Part shown: positions 17,920-26,709 of the stretch, in pieces
How the letters are laid out: each line of letters opens with the position of its first letter
Numbering within the stretch: the stretch's first letter is position 1
DNA from: an uncultured Bacteroidales bacterium
GTDB lineage: Bacteria > Bacteroidota > Bacteroidia > Bacteroidales > WCHB1-69
NCBI GenBank assembly: GCA_937901455.1
Contig: CALDIA010000087.1
Span: 1-58,335, forward strand
DNA: 58,335 nt
Direction of reading: 5' to 3'
The notes under the pieces: generated by a model
Told to the model about the DNA's origin: nothing
Databases searched by the model: none
What the model saw: only the letters and a program-made list of their open reading frames with translations
Made by a program: the position numbers and the translations under genes

Positions 17920-19686
17920 ATGAAAAAGAATAATCGACAGAAAAGCGGCCAACAGTTCAAAAAAAATACTATTATTGGTCTGATCACAGCCCTGGTGGTG
18001 CTCTTAGTCATCAATATTCTATCCTCTTTCTTCTTCTTCCGCATAGACTTGACGAAAGACAAGCGGCATTCACTCTCTCCGGCTACCATAGAGATGCTGA
18101 AAGGATTGGAGGACAAAGTGTACATTCGGGTTTACTTAGAGGGAAAGGATCAGCCCGCCGATTATCAACTCTTCGCTAAGCAGGTAGAACAGATGCTGCA
18201 GGATTTTCGCAGTTATAACCAGAACGTATATTACGAATTTATTGACCCCCTGGATGGCAAAACCAACGAGGAGGTTAACAGCATCTTGGGCGACTTTGTG
18301 AAAAAGGGGTTGGAGCCTATCCCTATCAGTCGGGAGGACGCCAACGGCTATTCCACACATATGGTCATACCGGGTGCTATCATCAGCTATCGGAACCACG
18401 AATACCCTGCCAAGCTGGTGGTTGCCGACCCTTCCGGTAACAATTGGCTGCAGTACTCCACCGAGGAGCTCGAATACAACATAGTGGCACCTATCCGCCG
18501 ATTGCTCAAGACCGAGAAACCTCGCGTGGCATTCTTGGATGGGCATGGCGAACTCGATTTTTTCAACACCTACTGGGCAGCGGCACAGTTGCAGCGCTTC
18601 TATAATGTGGACCGCATCACCCTGGACGGCAAAATCAATGCGCTGCGCGATATCCAATTGGCCGACTCTACCAGCCAGGAGTTGAAGTTGGGCGACAACA
18701 AATACGATGTGCTTGTGGTGGCCCAGCCCACAGAACCGTTCAAAGAGTACGACAAGTATATCATCGACCAGTTCATCATGCGCGGTGGCAAGGTGCTGTG
18801 GCTCATTGACAACACCACAGCCTCCCTGGATAGTCTGCAAAATACCCCTGAGTTTTTTGCCACTCCCCGTTCACTCTATATTAACGACCTCTTCTTTACC
18901 TACGGGGTACGCATTAACAGCAATTTGATACAAGACCTCAGCTGTTTGCCCATCCCCCAACAGGTCAGCATGATTGGCGACCAACCACAATATAAGTTCA
19001 TGGCATTTCCATACGTGTTGGATATCGTCAACTTTAGCGACCATCCCATTGTGCGCAACATGAAGGAAATACGCGCAGAGTTCGCTGGCAGTATTGACCT
19101 GGTGGGTCGTGAGGACAACCTGACTAAAACGGTGCTGATGACTACCTCGGAGCGCACGAAGCTGACACCGACACCCTCCATCGTAACCTTGCGTGTGGGA
19201 CTCACCCAGCCAAATCCCCAGGAATTTGCCTTCCGAAACCTGCCCGTTGCAGTGCTTGTAGAAGGTGAATTCAATTCCGCTTTCAAAGGTATCTTGCCGA
19301 TAGAGTTCGACACCATCAAGCAACTTGACTATCGCGACAAAAGTGTCTATACCCGACAAATCTTCATCTCCGACGGAGACATCATCCGCAACCCCTTTGA
19401 CCGCAAACGCAATCAGCCATATCCTACCGGCTATGATATCTATACCCGTACTATGTACGACAATGCCGATTTTATCTTCAGTTGCATCAACTACCTGTGC
19501 GCCGATGACGACCTGTTGCAACTCCGCGCCAAAAATTTTAAAATCGGATCCCTCAACCAAGAAAAAATCCGAAAAAACAAAACCCTCATATCAACAATCA
19601 ATATAATATTACCCATTCTTTTGATTACTATCATGGGTTGTATTCTCATTTTTATTCGAAAATTCAAATTCAATAAGAAAAAGTAA
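17920..19686 (+). CDS. gldG: Gliding-motility-associated ABC transporter substrate-binding protein GldG
   Basis: About 588 residues from the ATG at 17920 (MKKNNRQKSGQQF). An in-frame ATG at 17896 overlaps the gldF end and would add eight residues. An N-terminal transmembrane helix (about 22-42) is followed by RIDLTKDKRHSLSP, a hallmark of GldG/ABC-transporter auxiliary proteins. A large periplasmic domain contains FLDGHGELDF. A C-terminal transmembrane helix (IILPILLITIMGCILIFI) and a basic tail end the protein. It partners GldF; the cognate ATPase is absent nearby. Confidence 0.9.
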   Translation: MKKNNRQKSGQQFKKNTIIGLITALVVLLVINILSSFFFFRIDLTKDKRHSLSPATIEMLKGLEDKVYIRVYLEGKDQPADYQLFAKQVEQMLQDFRSYNQNVYYEFIDPLDGKTNEEVNSILGDFVKKGLEPIPISREDANGYSTHMVIPGAIISYRNHEYPAKLVVADPSGNNWLQYSTEELEYNIVAPIRRLLKTEKPRVAFLDGHGELDFFNTYWAAAQLQRFYNVDRITLDGKINALRDIQLADSTSQELKLGDNKYDVLVVAQPTEPFKEYDKYIIDQFIMRGGKVLWLIDNTTASLDSLQNTPEFFATPRSLYINDLFFTYGVRINSNLIQDLSCLPIPQQVSMIGDQPQYKFMAFPYVLDIVNFSDHPIVRNMKEIRAEFAGSIDLVGREDNLTKTVLMTTSERTKLTPTPSIVTLRVGLTQPNPQEFAFRNLPVAVLVEGEFNSAFKGILPIEFDTIKQLDYRDKSVYTRQIFISDGDIIRNPFDRKRNQPYPTGYDIYTRTMYDNADFIFSCINYLCADDDLLQLRAKNFKIGSLNQEKIRKNKTLISTINIILPILLITIMGCILIFIRKFKFNKKK

Positions 19687-19706
19687 AATAAACAATCTCT
19701 AAAAAA

Positions 19707-22520
19707 ATGAAAAAAATAGTCTGCTTCTTTTTCAGTATGATTTTCTGTGCCTCTTTTGTAATGGCCCAGAACAATGATCTTTCCAAACCTTTAAATCCTG
19801 ATCCGAAAGTGAAGATCGGGAAATTGGACAATGGACTGACCTATTATATCCGGCACAATGAGACTCCCAAGAACCACGTGGAGTTGCGCTTGGCGGTTAA
19901 TGCTGGTTCCAATCAGGAGAATGAGAACCAACGCGGTCTGGCCCACTTTTGTGAGCACATGGCCTTCAATGGCATCGAAGGATTCCCCAAAAATACGATG
20001 GTGAGCACATTGCAGAGCCTGGGCGTGGTGTTTGGCGCCGACCTGAATGCCTACACCAGTTTCGATGAGACTGTTTATATGATTCCAATGCCGCTCAACA
20101 ACCCTTCCAACCTGGAAACGGGTCTCAAGATGCTGAAAGGCTGGGCTTCCGGGGTGTTGTTCGACAACAAGGAGATAGATGCCGAGCGTGGCGTCATCAC
20201 CGAGGAGTACCGCTTAGGTCTGGGCGCTGATGACCGTATGCGCAAGGTGTACTGGCCAGTGCTGATGAACGGTTCGCGCTATGCCGAGCGTATGCCCATT
20301 GGTCTCTTGGATGTGATTCAGAATTTCGACTATCAAGTGATCAAAGATTTTTACCATGATTGGTATCGTCCAGATTTGGAGGCTATTGTCGTAGTGGGTG
20401 ATGTAGATGTGGACGTGGTGGAAAAGAAGATCAAGGATCTTTTCGGAACTATCCAGCCGCGTACTAACCCTCGCGTGAAAGAGCATTACCCCATTGCCAA
20501 GACCAAGGAGCCGATGGTTGCTATTGCCACCGACAAGGAAGCCGGCGGCAACCAGGTGATGATGGTGCGCAAAATGCCCCACTTTGTTATCAAGACTATC
20601 GGCGACTTCCGCAAGCAACTCGTCATCGACCTCTTCAACAGCATGTATGAGTCCCGCTATGAAGAGATGGCCCAAGACCCAAAATGCCCGTTTATTGGTG
20701 GGGCTGCCGGCTATTTCAACTTCGTTGGCGAAACCGACATGTATGGCGCGCAGGCTGTCAGCAAAGACAACCGCATCATTGAAACGCTGGAAAGCCTTAT
20801 GCGGGAAGATTACCGCGTGCTCAAACATGGTTTTCTCCAAACGGAATTGGACCGTGCTAAAGACGCTCTCTTAGAAGACTATGAGCGTGCCGCTAATGAG
20901 GCTGACAAAACCGAGTCGAGCCACCTGGTGAACGAGTACGTCAGCAACTTCCTGCACAATGACCCCATCCCCGGTGCCAAGAGAGAAAACACCTATGCCA
21001 AGAAATATATGGAGAGCATCACCCTTGAGGAGGTAAATGCGCTGGCCAAAGAGTGGATTACGGAGGATAATATCACCGTCATCATCACAGCCCCTGAAAA
21101 AGAGGGCGTGACCGTTCCTACCAAAGAACAAGTGCTCAACGTCATCAACAATAAGACTTTGGCCAATGTGGATCCCTATGTGGATAACTACAAGGATCAG
21201 GAGATTTTGGACAAGAGCACACTGACTCCGGGCAAAATTGTGAAAACTGAGAAAATCGAGTCCATTGACGCAACCCACTTGACTCTCTCCAACGGTATCC
21301 AGGTGTACTTGAAGAAGACGAATTTCAAAAACGATGAAATCCTTTTCAGCGCATTCAGCTTCGGAGGCAAATCCCTCTATCCGGTTTCTGACCTTGCCTC
21401 CGCAGACTTTGCTGCTGACATCATCGACCGCGGCGGTATTGGCGAACTGGATTACAATACCTTGATGACCAAGATGAAGAGCAAAAAGGCCGGTGTTTCG
21501 CCCAGCATTTCTGCTATCAGCGAAAATTTCTCCGGATCCACCAGTCCCAAAGACATTGAGTTCTTCTTCCAATATTTGCATGCCTTCTTCACCAATCCTC
21601 GTGTTGACGAAAATGCCATGGAGTTGGTCATGAACGAGACCAAGGAAATGATGAAGATGCTCAATGCCAATGCTATGTATCACTTCTTTGGCAAGTTCAT
21701 AGGTGCAGCCATGCCAGACCCTTATATGTCGAACCAGCTGACCTACACGGACGAATACCTTGAGAAGGTTTCTTTCGAACGTGCCGTGCAGATCTACAAG
21801 GAACGCTTTGCCAATCCAGCCGACTTCACCTTCATCTTTGTAGGAAACTATGACGAGAACGTCATGAACGATATGATCAACCTCTATTTGGGTTCACTCA
21901 AGACTACACCCGTTCGCGAGCAGTTCAAGGATGTGTTTGTCAAACCACAAGACGGCATCGTGAATGTGAACGAGTACTTCGGCACCGAGAACCAATCCTG
22001 GTTGGGTCTTGCTTTCCGCACCCCATTTGAATACAATGACAAGAACAACATGATTGTGACCGAAATTGGCGATGCTTTAGACATTGAATTCATAGAGGTG
22101 GTCAGAGAAAAGATGGGCAATGTGTATTCTCCTATGTGCCAAGTAGGTGCCTCCAAGTATCCCTCTCCTGAAATGACCACTATGATTATGCTGGGTTGTG
22201 CTTCAGAAAATGTGGAGAAACTGAATGATGCCTGCTTCAAGATTCTCAAGAACTTTGCCGCTAAGGGGCCGAGCAAAAAGACACTGGCTAAGGTAAAACA
22301 ACAATTAATAAGCACTCGCGAGAAAAATATCCAAACCAACAACTTCTGGTTGAGTTATATCTCCAGCAAATTGGTGAACCAAGGTGACTTCAACGCTGTG
22401 AACGAGTATGCCGATTTGGTAAATTCCATCACTACCAAGGACATGGTTAATTTCATGAAGAAATACTTCAACTTTGACAATTACACTCGTGTGAATCTGT
22501 ATCCCACTACCATGAAATAA
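19707..22520 (+). CDS. Secreted M16 family (pitrilysin-like) zinc peptidase
   Basis: A 937-residue protein with a signal peptide (MKKIVCFFFSMIFCASFVMAQ). It has the duplicated M16 architecture: the N-terminal half has the inverted zinc motif HFCEH at residues 80-84, with the downstream Glu ligand region (ERGVITEEY) about 75 residues on. The C-terminal half lacks a zinc motif, as expected for the non-catalytic repeat. Such enzymes are periplasmic and degrade peptides. It lies 20 bases after gldG and 46 bases before ahcY on the same strand. Confidence 0.92.
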   Translation: MKKIVCFFFSMIFCASFVMAQNNDLSKPLNPDPKVKIGKLDNGLTYYIRHNETPKNHVELRLAVNAGSNQENENQRGLAHFCEHMAFNGIEGFPKNTMVSTLQSLGVVFGADLNAYTSFDETVYMIPMPLNNPSNLETGLKMLKGWASGVLFDNKEIDAERGVITEEYRLGLGADDRMRKVYWPVLMNGSRYAERMPIGLLDVIQNFDYQVIKDFYHDWYRPDLEAIVVVGDVDVDVVEKKIKDLFGTIQPRTNPRVKEHYPIAKTKEPMVAIATDKEAGGNQVMMVRKMPHFVIKTIGDFRKQLVIDLFNSMYESRYEEMAQDPKCPFIGGAAGYFNFVGETDMYGAQAVSKDNRIIETLESLMREDYRVLKHGFLQTELDRAKDALLEDYERAANEADKTESSHLVNEYVSNFLHNDPIPGAKRENTYAKKYMESITLEEVNALAKEWITEDNITVIITAPEKEGVTVPTKEQVLNVINNKTLANVDPYVDNYKDQEILDKSTLTPGKIVKTEKIESIDATHLTLSNGIQVYLKKTNFKNDEILFSAFSFGGKSLYPVSDLASADFAADIIDRGGIGELDYNTLMTKMKSKKAGVSPSISAISENFSGSTSPKDIEFFFQYLHAFFTNPRVDENAMELVMNETKEMMKMLNANAMYHFFGKFIGAAMPDPYMSNQLTYTDEYLEKVSFERAVQIYKERFANPADFTFIFVGNYDENVMNDMINLYLGSLKTTPVREQFKDVFVKPQDGIVNVNEYFGTENQSWLGLAFRTPFEYNDKNNMIVTEIGDALDIEFIEVVREKMGNVYSPMCQVGASKYPSPEMTTMIMLGCASENVEKLNDACFKILKNFAAKGPSKKTLAKVKQQLISTREKNIQTNNFWLSYISSKLVNQGDFNAVNEYADLVNSITTKDMVNFMKKYFNFDNYTRVNLYPTTMK

Positions 22521-22566
22521 AAAATTGTTGAATAAAGCATCTAACAACCAAGAAAAGCTAAAGCAT

Positions 22567-23976
22567 ATGACAGACTACGAATTGAAATATAAGATTGCGG
22601 ACATGAGTTTGGCGGAATGGGGCCGGAAGGATATAGAGGTTTCTCAGAAGGAGATGCCAGGATTGTTGGCCATTCGCGAGAAGTATGGCGACAGCAAGCC
22701 CTTGCAGGGAGTGCGCATCATGGGTTCCTTGCACATGACCATTCAGACGGCCGTGCTCATAGAAACCTTGGTGCACTTAGGCGCGCAGGTTCGCTGGTGC
22801 AGTTGCAATATATTCTCCACGCAAGACCATGCCGCCGCGGCCATTGCCGCCGTGGGCGTGCCTGTCTTTGCTTGGAAGGGCGAATCGCTGGAGGAGTATT
22901 GGTGGTGCACCAACCAAGCACTCTCTTTTCCAGGCGGCAAAGGCCCCCAACTCATCGTGGACGACGGCGGCGATGCTACACTGCTGATACACACAGGCTA
23001 CGCCGCAGAAAATAACCCCGCCATTCTGGACGCCACCCCTGAAGCACACGAACAAGCTGTTATATTCCAAACACTGAAGGAAATACTGAAAGAGGACCCC
23101 CACCGTTGGCACAACATGGTGAAAGAAATCAAAGGCGTTTCTGAAGAGACCACCACAGGTGTGCACCGCCTCTATCAAATGATGGAAAAGGGCGAACTCC
23201 TCTTCCCAGCTATCAATGTCAACGACTCGGTCACGAAATCCAAATTTGATAATAAGTACGGTTGCCGAGAGTCTTTGGCGGATGGTATCAAGCGCGCCAC
23301 AGATGTCATGATTGCCGGCAAGGTGGTGGTGGTATGCGGTTATGGCGATGTGGGCAAAGGCTGTGCCCAGTCTATGCGCTCGTATGGCGCCCGCGTCATC
23401 GTCACCGAAATAGATCCTATCTGCGCCTTGCAAGCCGCCATGGAAGGCTTTGAAGTGAAAACCGTGGATGATGCCCTGGCTGAAGGTAATATTTATGTGA
23501 CCACCACGGGCAACTGCGATGTCATCACCGTGGACCACCTCAACAAGATGAAAGACCAGTCTATTGTGTGCAATATCGGTCACTTCGACAACGAAATACA
23601 AGTCTCCGCTTTCGAAAAGCAAGCCTGTATAACTAAACGCAATATCAAGCCACAGGTAGATGAATACATATTCCCCGACGGGCACTCGTTGTTCATCTTG
23701 GCAGAAGGCAGACTGGTCAATCTGGGATGTGCCACTGGACACCCATCGTTTGTCATGAGCAACTCCTTTACCAACCAAACCATGGCACAAATAGACCTCT
23801 GGCAGAATGATTACAAAGTAGGCGTTTATAATCTGCCTAAAAAACTGGATGAGGAGGTGGCACGACTGCACTTAGCCAAGATCGGTGTAAAGCTTACCAC
23901 ACTTACCCAAAAGCAAGCCGATTATATCGGGGTTCCCGTAGAGGGGCCATACAAATCGGATTTGTATCGCTACTAA
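22567..23976 (+). CDS. ahcY: Adenosylhomocysteinase
   Basis: A 469-residue NAD-dependent enzyme that hydrolyses S-adenosylhomocysteine to adenosine and homocysteine. I start it at the ATG at 22567 (MTDYELKYKIADM), not the in-frame TTG at 22525, because the family begins at this point. The NAD-binding Rossmann motif GYGDVGKGCAQ begins near residue 258. The substrate-binding segment IMGSLHMTIQTAVLIETL and the C-terminal YKSDLYRY are diagnostic. With metK at 36688 it covers the SAM cycle. A terminator-like hairpin follows. Confidence 0.96.
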   Translation: MTDYELKYKIADMSLAEWGRKDIEVSQKEMPGLLAIREKYGDSKPLQGVRIMGSLHMTIQTAVLIETLVHLGAQVRWCSCNIFSTQDHAAAAIAAVGVPVFAWKGESLEEYWWCTNQALSFPGGKGPQLIVDDGGDATLLIHTGYAAENNPAILDATPEAHEQAVIFQTLKEILKEDPHRWHNMVKEIKGVSEETTTGVHRLYQMMEKGELLFPAINVNDSVTKSKFDNKYGCRESLADGIKRATDVMIAGKVVVVCGYGDVGKGCAQSMRSYGARVIVTEIDPICALQAAMEGFEVKTVDDALAEGNIYVTTTGNCDVITVDHLNKMKDQSIVCNIGHFDNEIQVSAFEKQACITKRNIKPQVDEYIFPDGHSLFILAEGRLVNLGCATGHPSFVMSNSFTNQTMAQIDLWQNDYKVGVYNLPKKLDEEVARLHLAKIGVKLTTLTQKQADYIGVPVEGPYKSDLYRY

Positions 23977-23987
23977 TATGAATTAAT

Positions 23988-24016
23988 AGAGAGGGAGGCT
24001 GAAAGTCTTCCTCTCT
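23988..24016 (+). terminator. Intrinsic terminator-like hairpin after ahcY
   Basis: AGAGAGGGAG (23988-23997) pairs with CTTCCTCTCT (24007-24016) with one G-U pair and a 9-base loop, followed by GTTGTT. The T-run is poor. Confidence 0.6.
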
Positions 24017-24177
24017 GTTGTTAAAGAGTTGATCACTGAAGGTGCAACCGCTAATAGCCAACGATTTTCAGCCACCAAAAACGCAATCCAAAAATCCCTT
24101 GGGAAGACTTAGTTCATGCCAACGGTTATGATTCACATTTTTGTTGAAACACATATTCTTAATAGGAGAAAATATAC

Positions 24178-24185
24178 TATCTTTG
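24178..24185 (+). promoter_or_regulatory. -7 box directly abutting the GNAT start codon
   Basis: TATCTTTG at 24178-24185 matches TAnnTTTG; the ATG begins at 24190. Transcription would begin at or next to the start codon, implying a leaderless mRNA. Confidence 0.55.
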
Positions 24186-24189
24186 CACC

Positions 24190-24630
24190 ATGGAAAAAGA
24201 CAATACAATTATTCGGTTGATGACGATAGAGGATTATGCACCAGTCTATCGCCTATGGACGGAAACGGCAGGTATGGCCATCCGCAGTTATGACGATTCG
24301 AAAGAGGGAATTGCCAAGTTTTTGGTCAAGAACCCTTCCTCTAACTTTGTGGCTATCAGAAATGGTCAACTTATAGGCGTCATCCTTTGCGGCATTGACG
24401 GTCGCCGGGCTTATATTTACCATGCTGTTGTAGCACCGGCACACCGCCGTCAAGGAGTGGGTAAACGGCTGTTGGAAGCAGTCATGACCGTGGCAGAATC
24501 CGAAGGTATCCACAAAAGCGGTTTGCTCGTTATGCGCAACAACGAGTTGGGCAGGCAGTTCTGGGCCTCCCAAGGATGGGATGTGCGCAATGATGTTATC
24601 TACTATAGCTATAATAATGTACTTCAGTAA
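24190..24630 (+). CDS. GNAT-family N-acetyltransferase
   Basis: A 146-residue acetyltransferase with the acetyl-CoA pyrophosphate loop HRRQGVGKRLLEAVM near residues 83-97, preceded by the YIYHAVVAP strand. The C-terminal FWASQGWDVRNDVIYY strand is typical. The N-terminal pattern IIRLMTIEDYAPVYRLW is the usual GNAT start, supporting the ATG at 24190. The -7 promoter box ends 4 bases before this ATG, so the mRNA is probably leaderless. The substrate is unknown. The lipoprotein gene begins 3 bases after its stop codon. Confidence 0.88.
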   Translation: MEKDNTIIRLMTIEDYAPVYRLWTETAGMAIRSYDDSKEGIAKFLVKNPSSNFVAIRNGQLIGVILCGIDGRRAYIYHAVVAPAHRRQGVGKRLLEAVMTVAESEGIHKSGLLVMRNNELGRQFWASQGWDVRNDVIYYSYNNVLQ

Positions 24631-24633
24631 CCC

Positions 24634-26301
24634 ATGAGAAGGCACCTCGTCACATTAGGTATCCTTACGGTCTTGTTGCTTGTCGGTTGCGCCAAAGTGG
24701 TGGTGCCTACTGGTGGTCCCAAGGATATGGAGCCTCCTAAAATGCAGAAGGAGGACCCCCCAGCCCTTACCGTCAATTTCAAAGCTCCACAGATCAAGAT
24801 TGCTTTCGACGAGTTCTTCACGCTGCAAAACCCGACAGAAAATGTGCTCATCTCTCCCCCGATGTCCACATCGCCCAAATATTCTATCAGCGGCAAAAAC
24901 CTGATCATCAAATTTACTGACACCCTGCAGCCTAACACCACCTATAATATGGTGTTTTCTGACTGTATTCGGGATTACAATGAGGGTAACCCCATACCAT
25001 ATTATCATTATAGCTTTTCCACAGGACCTGTCATTGACTCCTGCACTATCAAGGGCAGCGTGCGCGACGCCCTGACCCTGGATGCCTGCAAGGATTACTT
25101 TGTGATGCTCTATAAAAAGGATGTCGACTCGTTGCCTCTGACTACATTGCCCGACTATATAACCAAGTCCCAGTCCAATGGCAATTTCAATCTTGACAAT
25201 ATTGCCCCGGGTTTTTACAAGATTTTTGCGCTGAAAGATATCAATGCCAATCTGCTTTATGATCTTCCCAATGAGCGAGTGGCCTTCTCGGATGGACTTG
25301 TGGAGGCTGCTGTGATAGTGTCCCCAAAGGATTCCACGAGGCAGGTTGACATTCAAGAGGTGCAGTTGCTTAGTTTTGAGCAGGCTCCCGAAAACCCGCA
25401 GTTGGCGCATGTGGAGAACCCCGCCGCAGGTGTCTTCATTTTGCCCTATATGAAGCCTGTCAGCGAATTCTCAGCAGAGGCTTTGGGACAAAACATTCCC
25501 TACTTCGAGCGTTTCAACGAGTCACGCGACACCATCTTCTGGTATATGAAAGAGGCGATAGCTGATACCTTGTCTTATCGCCTCCATGCCGATGGCCACA
25601 CCGACACACTTACAATAACACCCTACAAGGAGGTAAAACTCAATGGGCGAGGTAGTAGCCGCAACGAACGCAAGTCGGTTTTGAACGTGACTGCTCGCAA
25701 CCAGGGACACCGTTTCAAGCCGCTCTCTCTGGCATTTTCCTATCCCATTCGCCCCGCCGACTCCATTGCTGCCACCTTTATATCGCGAAAAGATACCCAA
25801 ACAGTGTATGTTTCCGTACCCGACTCGTTTGTTATGCAGCTGCCCATTCCCTTCTCTTACAGTGATAAACAGAGCTATACCTTAATAATCCCCGATTCGG
25901 TGTTCTGGGGATATAACAACTTGACCAATGATTCTATTCGGCTCAATTTCGAAACACGCTCGCTGAAAGACTATGGCAACCTGACCATGGAATATGTATG
26001 CCCCGAAACGGGTGGCAACTTTATTGCACAATTATGGAAAGACAAAACGCTGATACAGCAAGACATGTTTACAAATACCTGTAAAATTCCTTACTTGTAT
26101 CTTGACCCTGGCAATTATAGGATCAAGGTTATTGAAGACCTTAATGGCAATGGGCATTGGGATCCAGGTAATTATAGCCTACACCTCCAACCCGAGCGGG
26201 TCTTTTTCTTTCACACTGACGTCACCATCCGCGCCTATTGGGATAGTGAAGAGCAGTTTAGGATCGGCGAGATTAGAGATGGAGGGGATATGAGAAGATA
26301 A
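24634..26301 (+). CDS. Lipoprotein with Ig-like (Big_5) domain
   Basis: A 555-residue lipoprotein. A type II signal peptide ends in the lipobox LLLVGC (Cys near residue 19), followed by VVVPTGGPKDMEPPK, a common start of Bacteroidetes Ig-like-domain lipoproteins. Residues about 45-130 form a beta-rich Ig-like (Big_5/SbsA-like) domain with a TLQPNTTYNMVF strand. Beta-sandwich repeats with NFNLDNIAPGFYKIFALKD and DPGNYRIKVIEDLNGNGHWDPG resemble carboxypeptidase-regulatory-like modules. The last residues, encoded by 'gagattagagatggagggg', look like an intergenic A/G-rich repeat read as protein. Surface role inferred. Confidence 0.8.
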   Translation: MRRHLVTLGILTVLLLVGCAKVVVPTGGPKDMEPPKMQKEDPPALTVNFKAPQIKIAFDEFFTLQNPTENVLISPPMSTSPKYSISGKNLIIKFTDTLQPNTTYNMVFSDCIRDYNEGNPIPYYHYSFSTGPVIDSCTIKGSVRDALTLDACKDYFVMLYKKDVDSLPLTTLPDYITKSQSNGNFNLDNIAPGFYKIFALKDINANLLYDLPNERVAFSDGLVEAAVIVSPKDSTRQVDIQEVQLLSFEQAPENPQLAHVENPAAGVFILPYMKPVSEFSAEALGQNIPYFERFNESRDTIFWYMKEAIADTLSYRLHADGHTDTLTITPYKEVKLNGRGSSRNERKSVLNVTARNQGHRFKPLSLAFSYPIRPADSIAATFISRKDTQTVYVSVPDSFVMQLPIPFSYSDKQSYTLIIPDSVFWGYNNLTNDSIRLNFETRSLKDYGNLTMEYVCPETGGNFIAQLWKDKTLIQQDMFTNTCKIPYLYLDPGNYRIKVIEDLNGNGHWDPGNYSLHLQPERVFFFHTDVTIRAYWDSEEQFRIGEIRDGGDMRR

Positions 26302-26350
26302 TAATGAACAAGAAGATGTTCCTTTTTTCTGTCCGCATCAGATATTTTTG

Positions 26351-26358
26351 TACTTTTG
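26351..26358 (+). promoter_or_regulatory. -7 box upstream of the TM1266-like regulator
   Basis: TACTTTTG, matching TAnnTTTG, 74 bases before the start codon. No well-spaced TTG is visible. Confidence 0.5.
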
Positions 26359-26432
26359 CACGCTCACTTGAGACCACAAGTCTTGCGTGACAAATAAGAC
26401 ATATTTATTAACCTAATCCAAAAGTAGCACTA

Positions 26433-26681
26433 ATGGAGAAGAGAATTGGCACTATAACGGTGTTCATACGCGACCGCGCGGTGGCACAGCATATCAACAG
26501 CATTATTTCCCAACATGCCGACATTATTGTGGCGCGGCAAGGTTTGCCTTTTCGCAACAGTGGTATCTCAGTCATCTCCCTGATTGTGGAAGGCGACATT
26601 GACAGTCTGAACACCCTCTCTGGAAAATTAGGGAAAATTCCAGAAGTGGAGGTAAAGGTGGTCGTAATCAAACAGAAATAA
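26433..26681 (+). CDS. TM1266-family iron-only hydrogenase system regulator
   Basis: An 82-residue ACT-like/NikR-C-like domain protein: MEKRIGTITVFIRDR, a helix, RQGLPFRNSGISVISLIVEG, then VEVKVVVIKQK. This family is repeatedly found beside the [FeFe]-hydrogenase maturases, and here hydG starts 28 bases downstream. Its actual regulatory mechanism is not established. It is probably cotranscribed with hydG from the promoter at about 26351. Confidence 0.85.
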   Translation: MEKRIGTITVFIRDRAVAQHINSIISQHADIIVARQGLPFRNSGISVISLIVEGDIDSLNTLSGKLGKIPEVEVKVVVIKQK

Positions 26682-26709
26682 ACTAAAAAACACTTAAAAT
26701 CATAAAATC

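Noticed and set aside
22777..23871. 364-residue ORF antisense to ahcY
   Set aside because: Shadow frame of a highly biased, strongly supported gene; no independent start region or family motif.
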